Shown: one piece after another, positions 7,818-16,482 of the stretch
Numbering within the stretch: the first letter of the stretch is position 1
Layout of the letters: each line of letters opens with the position of its first letter
Source of the DNA: Geodermatophilus aquaeductus
Lineage (GTDB): Bacteria; Actinomycetota; Actinomycetes; Mycobacteriales; Geodermatophilaceae
DNA: 64,000 bases
Reading direction: 5' to 3'
Assembly: GCF_900182545.1 (NCBI RefSeq)
Contig: NZ_FXTJ01000008.1
Span: 62,001 to 126,000, forward strand
Translations under genes and position numbers: made by a program
The notes under the pieces: generated by a model
Database searches by the model: none
What the model was told of the DNA's origin: nothing
Seen by the model: the letters and a program-made list of their open reading frames with translations, nothing else

Positions 7818-8957
7818 ATGGACGTGAGCAGAGCCCTGGAGCAGCACATCGCAGTGTTCGGCGAAGGCGGGAGCGGCAAGACGGTTCTGCTCTCTTCGTT
7901 CTACGGAGCGACGCAGGAACCCCAGTACCGGAAGCAGAGCCTCGTCCATGTCGTGGCGGACAACATCGGCCAAGGCGCTCGGCTGCACCGCAATTACCTC
8001 GGCATGAAGAACTCAGCGCAGTTGCCCTCGGCAACCCGATTCGCCGGGACGTCCTACTCCTTCTCGATCAAGCTGAAGGACAACTCCAGCACCAAGGACA
8101 AGCCGTTCGACGCCCTGCGCCTCGTCTGGCACGACTACCCCGGGGAGTGGTTCGAGCACGACGTGAGCGGGCCGGAGGAGGAACAACGCCGCGTCGACAC
8201 GTTCAGGTCCCTGCTGGGCTCGGATGTGGCGCTCCTGCTGGTGGACGCCCAGCGGTTGCTGGACAACGCCGGGCAGGAGGAGCGGTACCTGAAGTCGCTG
8301 TTCGCCAACTTCCTGAACGGCTTGCTGTCGCTCAAGGACGACCTGCTCGAAGACGGGAAACCCCTCGTCGAGTTCCCACGCATCTGGGTGCTGGGGCTGT
8401 CGAAGTCCGATCTGCTGCCAGACCTGGACGTGTTCGCGTTCCGGGATCTGCTCATCGAGAAGGCAGCCGACGACCTGGACGCACTGCGCCAGGTGCTGGC
8501 TGGGCTGGTGGAGGCCGGGGACGCGCTGTCCGTCGGTGAGGACTTCGTGCTGCTCTCATCAGCGAAGTTCGGCGCGGACCGGATCGAGGTCAGCGAGCGC
8601 ATCGGTGTCGACATGATCCTTCCCTTGGCCGCCATGCTGCCCTTCGAGCGCCACGTCCACTGGGCCCAGACCAAGGAGCTGCAGGGAAAGGTGGTCGAGA
8701 TGCTGCTGCGTGGCGCTGAGCCTCTGGCCACCGTGTTGGTGGGGACCAGGAGCAAGTTCCTCGGCGTCGTGGGGCAGCTGCTCAACATCGTCGGACCCAG
8801 CATGGCCGAAGCGGCCGGACTGAACGGGGACAAGCTCAGGGAGGTCAACACTGATGCCTTGGCAAAGAAGGATCACCTGCGCGCCACGTTGACGCGCTTC
8901 GGGATGGATCTGGACAGGGGCGAAGAGGAGCGGGTCCTGCTCCGGAGCCTCCGGTGA
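7818..8957 (+). CDS. TRAFAC-like P-loop GTPase, possible conflict-system NTPase
   Basis: 379-residue soluble P-loop protein. G1/Walker A is GEGGSGKT (residues 15-22), the switch-II/G3 position is WHDYPGEW (Asp106), and a G4-like SKSD lies at residues 195-198, so GTP is the likely nucleotide. A helical C-terminal half follows. The DYPGE-type G3 resembles GTPases described in bacterial NTP-dependent conflict systems (the 'double GTPase' families); this is a motif-level resemblance and was not checked by search. The gene overlaps the next by GTGA. Base composition is lower than that of its neighbours (about 57-63% G+C in sampled lines) and codons ending in A/T are common, suggesting transfer. 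The probable promoter is leaderless. Confidence 0.72.
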   Translation: MDVSRALEQHIAVFGEGGSGKTVLLSSFYGATQEPQYRKQSLVHVVADNIGQGARLHRNYLGMKNSAQLPSATRFAGTSYSFSIKLKDNSSTKDKPFDALRLVWHDYPGEWFEHDVSGPEEEQRRVDTFRSLLGSDVALLLVDAQRLLDNAGQEERYLKSLFANFLNGLLSLKDDLLEDGKPLVEFPRIWVLGLSKSDLLPDLDVFAFRDLLIEKAADDLDALRQVLAGLVEAGDALSVGEDFVLLSSAKFGADRIEVSERIGVDMILPLAAMLPFERHVHWAQTKELQGKVVEMLLRGAEPLATVLVGTRSKFLGVVGQLLNIVGPSMAEAAGLNGDKLREVNTDALAKKDHLRATLTRFGMDLDRGEEERVLLRSLR

Positions 8958-9316
8958 GCCTCATCTGGGCGACGCGCGGCCGGAACTGGGGTTTCCGGTT
9001 CCTCAGGAACGACACCTCCGGGGATCCGCTCGTGTTCTACGACACCGCCTTCTCGGGTGTCGAGGACGCGCCGGAGACCTGTCGCCGCGTGGGCGGAGCA
9101 GGGTCGCAGCCCGAGATGGTGGCATTGCGCTTCCCGGACCCGGAGGGTCGACGAGACCGGGCCGGAAGGGTGATCCCGCACGACTTCGTCGTCTTCGATG
9201 CTCTGGTCGGCGACGTCGACTCGGTGGAAGTTGGGCGGCAGCGGATATGGCCCCTGGTCGCCGACGAATTCGCCCGGCTCTGGGAGCTGCCTGCGCCACC
9301 CTCCGTGAGCCGATGA
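8954..9316 (+). CDS. Small unknown protein coupled to the GTPase
   Basis: 120-residue protein of no family I recognise. It begins SLIWATRGRNWGFRFLRN, is Asp/Arg rich, has no signal peptide, no membrane segment and only one cysteine, and ends in a helix rich in Trp/Leu (WPLVADEFARLWELP). The predicted mix of short strands then a terminal helix would suit a compact binding domain. Its GTG start overlaps the GTPase stop (GTGA), so the two proteins are made together and probably form a pair. It shares the lower GC of the GTPase gene. It could be an effector, adaptor or regulator; nothing in the sequence decides this. Confidence 0.7.
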   Translation: MSLIWATRGRNWGFRFLRNDTSGDPLVFYDTAFSGVEDAPETCRRVGGAGSQPEMVALRFPDPEGRRDRAGRVIPHDFVVFDALVGDVDSVEVGRQRIWPLVADEFARLWELPAPPSVSR

Positions 9317-9367
9317 CGCAGCCCAGGGTGTGACGGACTGGCGCAAGTGCCCTCGCTCGCAGTCAGG

Positions 9368-9523
9368 TCATCTGCCGGACAACCCGTGGTGGGTGTCGGC
9401 GAAGTTGACTCCTGCGGCGCTCACCTCGTAGAGCTGCTGGCCGTCGCCGGGGACGGGGTCGGGGAGGTCGACGACGTCGAGGACCTCGGGGCCGCCGAAG
9501 CGGGTGATCTGCACGGCACGCAT
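9368..9523 (-). pseudogene. Truncated qor copy (first 46 codons, then stop)
   Basis: Starts with the same ATG and codons 1-46 as qor (MRAVQITRFGGPEVL... to NFADTH), then runs into HGLSGR and a TGA after 51 codons. The -10 motif TAGCCT (9535-9530, minus strand) lies six bases before the ATG, the same geometry as in qor, although the upstream bases have diverged. The fragment may still be transcribed as a 51-residue peptide but lacks the whole cofactor domain. Confidence 0.85.
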
Positions 9524-9524
9524 G
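9387..9524 (-). repeat. Direct repeat copy 2 (5' end of qor)
   Basis: 136 of 138 bases match 7566-7703. Same orientation, offset 1821 bp. Together the copies bracket the GTPase cassette. Confidence 0.95.
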
Positions 9525-9597
9525 GGCCGAGGCTAGGGCAGGGGTGGACGCGCGCCACGCACGCTCCGGAGGCCTTCCTCGTCGAGATCGGTTCCCG

Positions 9598-11217
9598 TCA
9601 TCCCTCTCCCGCCCGGGCATCCTCCTGCGCCAACGCGGCGTGCTCGTCGCGGAGCTGCCGCTTGAGGATCTTGCCGCTCGGGTTCTTCGGCAGGCCGCCG
9701 GCGAGGACGACGTACTTGGGGCGCTTGTACGGGGCGAGTCGTTCCCGAGCGTGCGTCTGGACGTCGTCGCTGGTCAACGTTGCCCCTGGCTTCGGGACGA
9801 CGACCGCGGTGACGGCCTCCACCCAGTAGGGGTGCGTGATCCCGAAGACCGCCACCTCGGCGACGCCGTCGAGTTCGTAGATGGCCTCCTCGACCTCCCG
9901 GCTGGCGACGTTCTCCCCGCCGGTCTTGATCATGTCCTTCTTGCGGTCGACGACCGAGAGGTAGCCGTCCGCGGTCATGACACCGAGGTCGCCGGAGTGG
10001 AACCAGCCGCCTCGGAAGGCCTCGGCCGTCTTCTCCTCGTCGGCGTAGTACCCCAGCGCCGCATGCGGGCTGCGGTGCACGATCTCCCCGATCTCGCCGG
10101 GGGCGACGGGACGTCCCTCGTCGTCGACGAGCTGGGTCTCGACGTCGAGCGCGGCCCGACCGGCCGACCCCGCCCGCTGCACCTGCTCGTGAGGACGCAG
10201 GATCGTGGCCAGCGGGGCCATCTCCGTCTGACCGTAGAAGTTCCACAGCTGGACGTCCGGGAGCCGGCGCTGCAGCTCGCGCAGCACCTCGACCGGCATC
10301 GGCGAGGCGCCGTAGTACCCCTTGCGCAGACTGGACAGGTCCGTCGTGTCGAAGTCCGGGTGGCGCAGCAGGGAGATCCACACCGTCGGCGGGCAGAAGA
10401 GCTTGGTGACGCCCTCCCGCGCGATGGTCGCGAGCAGGGTGGCCGGATCGGGTCCGGGCAGGATGACGCTGGTCGCGCCGAGGTAGACGTCGACGGAGAA
10501 GAAGCAGTCCAGTTGCGCGCAGTGGTACATCGGCAGCGCGTGGACTTCGATGTCATCGCTGCTCATCCCACCGTCGACGATGCAGCTGACGTACTGGGTG
10601 ATCAGCGATCGGCTGGAGAGCATCACGCCCTTGGGGCGGGACTCGGTCCCCGACGTGTACATGAGCCGGAGGGGGTCGTCGTCCGCGACGAGGACGTCCG
10701 GCACCGAGGGGTCGCCCTCGCGCCACCAGTCGTCGACGTCCTCCCAGCCCGCGGCGGGGGACGCGCCGGAGAGTGCGATCCAGCCTCTGGTGCCGTCGTC
10801 GATCCCGGCTGCGGCCAGGGCCTTCTCTGCGGTGGGGGCCAGGGCGTCCTCGCTGACGATCCCGCGGGCCCCTGAGTGCCGGAGGACGTACGCGATCTCG
10901 TCGGGCCCCAGCATGAAGTTGACCGGCACGAGGACGATGCCGAGCTTGGCGGTGGCGAACGCGAGCACGGCGAACTGCCAGCAGTTGTGCGACAGCAGCG
11001 CCAGCCGGTCGCCCTTCTCCAGTCCGCGCGCGGAGAGGGCGTGGGCGCACCGGTTCACAGCGGCGTCGAACTCGGCGTAGGTGATCCGCAGGTCGCCGGC
11101 GACCACCGCCAGCTTGTCCGGGTAGCGGCGGGCGCTGCGGTGCAGCAGGTCGCCGATCGCGTGCTGCCGGGCCCGAGCGATCGACATGCCGGTGCCGTGG
11201 CTGAACGTCGCTTCCAT
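9598..11217 (-). CDS. Acyl-CoA synthetase (AMP-forming, ANL superfamily)
   Basis: 539-residue adenylate-forming ligase that activates a carboxylic acid with ATP and CoA. The A3/P-loop is MYTSGTESRPKGVMLS, A5 is NFYGQTEM, A7 is HSGDLG, and the hinge region (VVDRKKDMIKTGGENV) leads to the C-terminal domain with the catalytic Lys near PSGKILKRQLR. Fatty acid or other aliphatic acid is the likely substrate. The ATG at 11217 is chosen because AGAGGT lies about seven bases upstream; a longer open frame upstream lacks such a site. It sits between repeat copies 2 and 3 of the qor end. Confidence 0.9.
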   Translation of the reverse strand: MEATFSHGTGMSIARARQHAIGDLLHRSARRYPDKLAVVAGDLRITYAEFDAAVNRCAHALSARGLEKGDRLALLSHNCWQFAVLAFATAKLGIVLVPVNFMLGPDEIAYVLRHSGARGIVSEDALAPTAEKALAAAGIDDGTRGWIALSGASPAAGWEDVDDWWREGDPSVPDVLVADDDPLRLMYTSGTESRPKGVMLSSRSLITQYVSCIVDGGMSSDDIEVHALPMYHCAQLDCFFSVDVYLGATSVILPGPDPATLLATIAREGVTKLFCPPTVWISLLRHPDFDTTDLSSLRKGYYGASPMPVEVLRELQRRLPDVQLWNFYGQTEMAPLATILRPHEQVQRAGSAGRAALDVETQLVDDEGRPVAPGEIGEIVHRSPHAALGYYADEEKTAEAFRGGWFHSGDLGVMTADGYLSVVDRKKDMIKTGGENVASREVEEAIYELDGVAEVAVFGITHPYWVEAVTAVVVPKPGATLTSDDVQTHARERLAPYKRPKYVVLAGGLPKNPSGKILKRQLRDEHAALAQEDARAGEG

Positions 11218-11381
11218 GTCGGGGACCTCTTCTCGGCGGGGCGCCCACGGCGCCCAGGGGCGTTCCCGGGGGGAGCAGCCGGTGGGCAGCTCGCCTGCAG
11301 GATGCTGCCGCAAGCCGTGGCGGTCCGCGACGAGCCCGGCGACGACGGAGCCGAGGCCCCAGATGAGGCTCAGGACAGGGA

Positions 11382-11412
11382 CTGGTGGGTGTCGACGACG
11401 TCGAGGACCTCG
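11382..11412 (-). repeat. Remnant third copy of the qor 5' end
   Basis: 13 bases matching 7565-7577 are joined to bases matching 7650-7667, with the 72 bp between them missing. The junction falls at GTCG, which occurs at both edges, as expected for a short-homology deletion. On the minus strand it still reads EVLDVV then DTHQ in frame. Confidence 0.7.
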
Positions 11413-11431
11413 CTACCGGCGGCTCATCGAC

Positions 11432-12235
11432 CTACGAGACGGCCTTCAGGCCCCCGCCGCGGAAGAGGCGGCGCCCCCGGGCTCCGGCACGATCGGCCGC
11501 CCGGGTCCCCGAGCTCTGCGCAGCCGGGCTCCGCAGGGCGCGCTGGGCGCCAGCGGCCAGGCCGATGCCCACCGCGGCGACGGCTGACGGCTTCGGCGAC
11601 CACCGCAGCGCGGAGATGGCCCAGCCGACCGGTGCGTCGGGCTGCCGATCGGACGTCCGACGCGGTGCCGACGTCGCCGGCTCCGGCGACGTCTCCGCGA
11701 ACGTGTCGAGCATCCCGCGGACGAAGGCGGCCATGTCCTGGGGCCCCCTGCTCGTGGTGAGGTTCCCGTCCCGGACGAGGTCCTCGTCGAGCCAGGTCGC
11801 ACCCGCGTTCACCAGGTCGTCGCGGATCCCGGGCCAGGAGGTCAGGGTCCGTCCGTCCAACAGTCCCGCCGAGGCGAGTACCCACGGTCCGTGACAGAGG
11901 GTCGCGATGGGCTTGCCACGGTCGGCGAACCCGCGGACGAACTCCCGTGCCGGGGCGGACTGCCGGAGCAGGTCGGGGTTGATGAACCCACCGGGCACCA
12001 GCAGGCCGTCGTAGTCGGCGGGAGCGGCGTCGTCGATCGTCCTGTCCACGCGGACCCGGCTGGCCGGCATGTGCAGGTTCACCCCGCGGATCCGTCCGCG
12101 CCGCAGGGAGACGACGTCGACCTCGGCGCCGGCCGCCTTCAGGGCCCGCAGCGGAACGACCAGCTCGACCTTCTCGAAGCCGTCGGCCGCGAGGACGGCG
12201 ATCCTGCGGCCCTTGAGTCGGCGTCTGGTGGGCAT
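11432..12235 (-). CDS. DJ-1/PfpI family protein with C-terminal extension
   Basis: 267-residue class I glutamine-amidotransferase-fold protein. The core (about residues 8-190) has the nucleophile elbow ATLCHGPW with the reactive Cys, and an acidic residue in the first strand region (AADGFEKVE), as in PfpI/YhbO stress proteins that act as glyoxalases, deglycases or peptidases. The last ~75 residues extend beyond the family norm of ~180-190: a Pro/Ser/Arg-rich stretch, a short hydrophobic segment (AVAAVGIGLAAGA) and a basic tail, which might anchor it to the membrane. Start is ATG with an AGGGGG site. It neighbours msrA and a haloperoxidase-like gene, all on the minus strand, an oxidative-stress theme. 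Confidence 0.85.
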   Translation of the reverse strand: MPTRRRLKGRRIAVLAADGFEKVELVVPLRALKAAGAEVDVVSLRRGRIRGVNLHMPASRVRVDRTIDDAAPADYDGLLVPGGFINPDLLRQSAPAREFVRGFADRGKPIATLCHGPWVLASAGLLDGRTLTSWPGIRDDLVNAGATWLDEDLVRDGNLTTSRGPQDMAAFVRGMLDTFAETSPEPATSAPRRTSDRQPDAPVGWAISALRWSPKPSAVAAVGIGLAAGAQRALRSPAAQSSGTRAADRAGARGRRLFRGGGLKAVS

Positions 12236-12456
12236 GTCGTCCCCCTGTCGCTCGATGGCGCAGCGGCGCCGGAGCTCTCCCTGGCAGCGGGACCCTCGGT
12301 CAGCGCGCCGCAGGGCTGCTCGTACTGGCCGGCTGCTCGGCGTGAGCGGCGTACCCACACCCGACGACGGGACACGTCCCTGGGCGCTCCCTCGTGGGAG
12401 GCGTGCCGGTGACGGGGGGCGCCTCGAGGTGGACGGGACGACGGTGCCGGCAGGGC

Positions 12457-12490
12457 GGTCACGCGCCGGCCCCGGGGCCGGCGCGTGACC
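12457..12490 (-). terminator. 34-base perfect palindrome after msrA
   Basis: Two 17-base arms with no formal loop, centred at 12473/12474 and beginning five bases past the msrA stop. It would fold into a very stable GC hairpin and most likely ends msrA transcription. The rest of the 260-bp gap up to the DJ-1 start shows no gene. Confidence 0.65.
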
Positions 12491-12495
12491 TCCCG

Positions 12496-13011
12496 TCATC
12501 GGGCGGTCTGCGCCTCCCGGCGCGGGAGCACCCAGTCCGGCCGCACGTAGTGGCAGGTGTAGCCGAACGGGATCTTCTGCAGGTAGTCCTGGTGCTCCTC
12601 CTCCGCCTCCCAGAAGGGGCCGGCCGGCTGCACCTCGGTGACGACCTTGCCGGGCCACAGACCCGAGGCGTCGACGTCGGCGATCGTGTCCAGAGCGACG
12701 CGCCGCTGCTCCTCGCTCGTGTAGAAGATCGCCGAGCGGTAGCTGCGGCCGACGTCGTTGCCCTGCCGGTCCTTCGTCGACGGGTCGTGGATCTGGAAGA
12801 AGAACTCCAGGAGCTCTCGGAACGAGATCACGTCGGGGTCGAAGACGATCTCGACCGCCTCGGCGTGGTCCCCGTGGTTGCGGTAGGTGGCGTTCGGGGT
12901 GTCGCCGCCGGAGTACCCGACGCGGCTGGAGAGCACCCCCGGGCGCTTGCGCAGCAGGTCCTGCGCGCCCCAGAAGCAGCCGCCGGCGAGGATCGCGGTC
13001 TCAGTGGTCAT
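12496..13011 (-). CDS. msrA: Peptide-methionine (S)-S-oxide reductase MsrA
   Basis: 171-residue repair enzyme that reduces methionine-S-sulfoxide in oxidised proteins. The catalytic motif GGCFWG is at residues 10-15 (Cys12), followed by the family segments [33 protein letters not shown] and YRSAIFY. The region [10 protein letters not shown] is the conserved substrate-binding part. No MsrB domain is fused. Resolving cysteines would lie C-terminal; only CHYV is seen near the end. Start is ATG at 13011 with a normal-length protein. A strong palindromic terminator follows directly. Confidence 0.97.
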   Translation of the reverse strand: MTTETAILAGGCFWGAQDLLRKRPGVLSSRVGYSGGDTPNATYRNHGDHAEAVEIVFDPDVISFRELLEFFFQIHDPSTKDRQGNDVGRSYRSAIFYTSEEQRRVALDTIADVDASGLWPGKVVTEVQPAGPFWEAEEEHQDYLQKIPFGYTCHYVRPDWVLPRREAQTAR

Positions 13012-13094
13012 CGTGGGCCTCTCTGTGTGTCGAGCGTGAGGCTGAACACCGCCACCCGCGCAGGCCTTCCCACCGGCTCCGCGCAGGGGCCGGG

Positions 13095-13919
13095 TCAGGA
13101 GCGGATGAACTCCAGCAGGTCGGCGTTGATGGTCTCGGCCTCCGTCGTCGGCATGCCGTGGGGGAAGCCGGCGTAGGTCTTCAGGGTCCCGTTCTGCAGG
13201 AGCTCCGCCGACCTCGGCCCGGAGTTCGCGTACGGCACGACCTGGTCGTCGTCGCCGTGCATCACCAGGACCGGCACCGTGATCTTCCGCAGGTCCTCGG
13301 TGAAGTCGGTCTGGGAGAAGGCGACGACGCCGTCGTAGTGGGCCTTCGCGCCGCCCATCATCCCCTGCCGCCACCAGTTGGCGATGATCGCCTCGGAGGG
13401 CTCGGCACCCGGCCGGTTGAACCCGTAGAACGGCCCCGACGGCAGGTCGCGGTAGAACCGCGTCCGGTTGGTCGCGACCTGGGTCTGGATGTCGTCGAAC
13501 ACGCTCCTGGGCACGCCGCCGGGGTTGGCGTCGGTCTGCACCATGAGCGGCGGCACCGCGCTGATGAGCACGGCCTTGGCGACGCGGTCCTCACCGTGCC
13601 GGCCGAGGTAGTGGGCGACCTCGCCCCCGCCGGTCGAGTGGCCGACGTGCACGGCGTCGTGCAGGTCGAGGTGCGCCGTCAGCGCGGCCAGGTCGTCGGC
13701 GTAGTGGTCCATGTCGTGCCCGTCGCCGGTCTGGGTCGAGCGTCCGTGCCCCCGCCGGTCGTGCGCGATGACCCGGTAGCCCTGGGCCAGGAAGAACATC
13801 ATCTGGGCGTCCCAGTCGTCGGCCGACAGCGGCCAGCCGTGGCTGAAGACGATCGGCTGACCGGTGCCCCAGTCCTTGTAGAAGATCTCGGTGCCGTCGT
13901 CGGTCGTGATGGTGCCCAT
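13095..13919 (-). CDS. Alpha/beta hydrolase, non-heme chloroperoxidase type
   Basis: 274-residue serine alpha/beta hydrolase close to cofactor-free haloperoxidases/aryl esterases. The oxyanion-hole motif HGWPLS is near residue 27, the nucleophile elbow GHSTGGGE has Ser in the classic chloroperoxidase context, the Asp is in [10 protein letters not shown], and the His lies in [11 protein letters not shown]. Such enzymes hydrolyse esters and can form peracids. The cytoplasmic location follows from the absence of a signal peptide. Start ATG is preceded by GGAGG. It neighbours msrA and a DJ-1 gene on the same strand. Confidence 0.92.
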   Translation of the reverse strand: MGTITTDDGTEIFYKDWGTGQPIVFSHGWPLSADDWDAQMMFFLAQGYRVIAHDRRGHGRSTQTGDGHDMDHYADDLAALTAHLDLHDAVHVGHSTGGGEVAHYLGRHGEDRVAKAVLISAVPPLMVQTDANPGGVPRSVFDDIQTQVATNRTRFYRDLPSGPFYGFNRPGAEPSEAIIANWWRQGMMGGAKAHYDGVVAFSQTDFTEDLRKITVPVLVMHGDDDQVVPYANSGPRSAELLQNGTLKTYAGFPHGMPTTEAETINADLLEFIRS

Positions 13920-14201
13920 GGAGTGCCTCCGTCGGTCTCGCGATGGCGGTGCGTCGGCTGCGACAGCGCCCCCATCCCAGCCGGAGCGGGTGGTCGGCGG
14001 GCGGCTGCGGGCGGACGGTCGGGTGAACTCGGGGGAGTGGTCCCCGGCCCGGCCGACACAGACTCGTGCGCCCACCCACGGGAGCACAACCCCCGGAGTC
14101 GGCCGCCGAACGACCCGGGACGCGGTCGTCCCTGGCGCCGGTCGTCTCCCGGGAGGACGATCGGGGTGCGGGGGGACGTGTCCACGAGGGAGACCGTGCC
14201 C

Positions 14202-14558
14202 ATGTCAGGTCCAGGGCCGAAGCCGGCACAGGAACCGCGCACGCAGGCAGAGCGTCCTCGGCGGGTACCCGCCGACCCGCCGCAGATGTCGGTCGCGGAG
14301 AAGCTCGCGTGCGAGTGGGAGGCACGTCACGACGTCGCCGCCCGCCGGCGGATCGCCGACGTCGCGCCCGTCCAGCACTACCTGACCCACACGCGCTGCG
14401 AGGACGGCAGGAACGCCGCGGCCGGCGCCGGTCACCGGACGGCGCGGGGGGAGCACCCGGCCGCGAGCACCGCAGCGGTCCCGCCGGGCCTGCGGGGGTG
14501 GCTGCGCTGGGGCGAGGACGGCGGTCCGGACCACCTGGTCATCCCGCGCAACTGCTGA
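14202..14558 (+). CDS. Small hypothetical protein
   Basis: 118-residue charged protein of unknown family, starting [20 protein letters not shown]. The middle ([32 protein letters not shown]) looks helical and amphipathic, and the C-terminus ends LVIPRNC. There is a GAGGGAGA site ~10 bases upstream. Codon third positions are strongly GC, which supports coding, but this genome gives many open shadow frames, so confidence is moderate. It is transcribed divergently from the haloperoxidase-like gene and is the only candidate gene in 13920-14664. Confidence 0.45.
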   Translation: MSGPGPKPAQEPRTQAERPRRVPADPPQMSVAEKLACEWEARHDVAARRRIADVAPVQHYLTHTRCEDGRNAAAGAGHRTARGEHPAASTAAVPPGLRGWLRWGEDGGPDHLVIPRNC

Positions 14559-14600
14559 CCGGACGGGGCGGTGAGGTCGTCCGGGCGTGCCGCCGGCGGC

Positions 14601-14675
14601 ACCGTCACGGGCTGCACCGTCACGGGCTGCACCGTCACGGGCTGCACCGTCACGGGCGGCACCGTCACGGGCGGG
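14601..14675. repeat. 15-bp minisatellite, five units
   Basis: Five head-to-tail 15-base units (ACCGTCACGGGCTGC, the fourth ending GGC, the fifth degenerate after 12 bases). The last unit contains the GH15 stop codon. The unit is a multiple of three and its minus-strand frame would read VTVQP. Confidence 0.95.
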
Positions 14676-16482
14676 GGCAGTCGAGTCCCTCCTGCTGCCG
14701 CTCCTCGGTGCCGCTGGTGGTCGCGCGGGAGAGGGTCCGCGCGGTGTCGATGAGCGGCACGTGGCTGAAGGCCTGCGGGAAGTTGCCGACCAGACGGTGC
14801 GCCTTCGGGTCGTACTCCTCGGAGAGCAGGCCGACGTCGTTGCGCAGGGCCAGCAGCCGCTCGAAGACCTCCCGCGCCTCGTCGTGCCGGCCCTGCAGGG
14901 CGTAGTTGTCGGCGAGCCAGAAGGTGCAGGCGAGGAAGGCGCCCTCGCCCGCCGGCAGGCCGTCGATGCTCTCGCCGGGCACCTGCGTGTACCGCTGCAC
15001 GAACTCGTCCTGGAGCAGTTCCCGTTCCACCGCGGCCACGGTGCCGCGGACCCGCGGGTCGTCCGCGGGCAGGAACCCCACCAGCGGCACCATCAGCAGC
15101 GCGGCGTCCAGCTCGCGGGACCCGTAGTACTGGGTGAACGTGCGGCGGTCGGCGTCGTAGCCGCGGGTGAGGATGTCCCGGCGGACGTCCTCCCGCAGCG
15201 CCCGCCAGCGGGCCGCCGGCCCGGGCAGCCCGAACCGCTCGACGGCCTTGACCGCGCGGTCCGCCGCGACCCAGGCCATGAGTTTGGAGTGGGTGAACTG
15301 GTGCGGGCCGCCGCGGACCTCCCAGATCCCCTCGTCCGGATCACGCCAGTGGGACTCGACGAAGCCCATCAGCTCCGCCTGCAGCGCCCAGGACGGGTCG
15401 TGCGCCTTCAGCCCGGCGAGCCGGGCCTGGTGCAGGGCGTCCATGACCTCGCCGTAGACGTCGAGCTGGAACTGGTCGGCGGCGGCGTTGCCGATCCGGA
15501 CGGGGTTGCCCTCGTATCGGGGGAGCCAGTCGGCGGTGGACTCCTCGAGCCGACGCTCACCGGCCACCCCGTACATGATCTGCATCTGGGCCGGATCGCC
15601 GGCGATGGCGCGGAGCAGCCACGTGCGCCAGGCGGCTGCCTCCTCGTCGAACCCCGAGTAGAGCAGCGCCTGCAGGGTGATGGTGGCGTCGCGCAGCCAG
15701 CAGAAGCGGTAGTCCCAGTTCCGCACGCCGCCGAGCTGCTCGGGCAGCGAGGTGGTGACCGCGGCGACGATGCCCCCGGTCGGCGCGTAGGTCAGCACCT
15801 TGAGGGTGAGCAGCGACCGCACCACGGCCTCCCGCCATCCCCCGTCGTACCGGCACCGGGACATCCACCTCTGCCAGTACTCCTCGGTGCCGGTGAGTTC
15901 CGCCTGCGGGTCCAACGGCCGCGGCGCGGGGAGGTGCGAGGCCCGCCAGGTGAGGACGAAGGGGGCGACGTCACCCGGCCCGACGCTGAAGTCGGCGGAG
16001 ACGGCGCCGTCGCGGTGCTCGGTGGCCACCGGGGTGCGCAGCCAGGCGGCGTCCGGTCCGGCGACGGCCACCAGGTCGCCGTCCTCCCGGTACACCCAGG
16101 GCACGACGTGGCCGTAGTCGAAGCGACCGCGCAGCTCCATGCGCATCCGCACCCGGCCGCGGAGCCCCTCCACGATGCGGACCAGGTCGGGTGCCTCGTC
16201 GCGCGGCGGCATGAAGTCGATCAGCCGCACGCTGCCGTCGTCGGTGTCGAACTCGGTCTCCAGGACGACGGTGTCGCCGCGGTAGCGCCGCCGGACCGCC
16301 CGCACGTCCTCCCGGGGGGCGACCAGCCAGCGGCCGTGCTCCTCGGTGCCCAGGAGGGAGGCGAACACGGCGCCCGAGTCGAAGCGGGGGAAGCACAGCC
16401 AGTCGACCGACCCGTCCCTGCCGACCAGCGCGGCGCTCTGCGTGTCACCGATGACGGCGTAGTCCTCGATCGGCAGCGCCAT
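14665..16482 (-). CDS. Glycoside hydrolase family 15 (glucoamylase/trehalase-like)
   Basis: 605-residue GH15 enzyme releasing glucose from alpha-glucans or trehalose by inversion. The N-terminal beta-sandwich opens IEDYAVIGDTQSAALVGRDG, with VDWLCFPRFDS typical of the bacterial trehalase/glucoamylase branch. The (alpha/alpha)6 barrel carries NWDYRFCWLRDAT, the catalytic acid region GIWEVRGGPHQFTHSK and the catalytic base region EGAFLACTFWLADNY. No signal peptide, so it acts inside the cell, probably on trehalose or storage glucan. The ATG at 16482 has GGGAGGA upstream; upstream open frame is rejected. The stop codon lies within a minisatellite. Confidence 0.94.
   Translation of the reverse strand: MALPIEDYAVIGDTQSAALVGRDGSVDWLCFPRFDSGAVFASLLGTEEHGRWLVAPREDVRAVRRRYRGDTVVLETEFDTDDGSVRLIDFMPPRDEAPDLVRIVEGLRGRVRMRMELRGRFDYGHVVPWVYREDGDLVAVAGPDAAWLRTPVATEHRDGAVSADFSVGPGDVAPFVLTWRASHLPAPRPLDPQAELTGTEEYWQRWMSRCRYDGGWREAVVRSLLTLKVLTYAPTGGIVAAVTTSLPEQLGGVRNWDYRFCWLRDATITLQALLYSGFDEEAAAWRTWLLRAIAGDPAQMQIMYGVAGERRLEESTADWLPRYEGNPVRIGNAAADQFQLDVYGEVMDALHQARLAGLKAHDPSWALQAELMGFVESHWRDPDEGIWEVRGGPHQFTHSKLMAWVAADRAVKAVERFGLPGPAARWRALREDVRRDILTRGYDADRRTFTQYYGSRELDAALLMVPLVGFLPADDPRVRGTVAAVERELLQDEFVQRYTQVPGESIDGLPAGEGAFLACTFWLADNYALQGRHDEAREVFERLLALRNDVGLLSEEYDPKAHRLVGNFPQAFSHVPLIDTARTLSRATTSGTEERQQEGLDCPRP

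Noticed and set aside
7703..9386. GTPase cassette as an IS element or transposon
   Set aside because: No transposase and no terminal inverted repeats were found; the flanking repeats are gene fragments.
14432..14668. Minus-strand frame reading VTVQP repeats, overlapping the GH15 stop as GTGA
   Set aside because: It is produced by the minisatellite, has no ribosome-binding site of its own and overlaps the small plus-strand gene.
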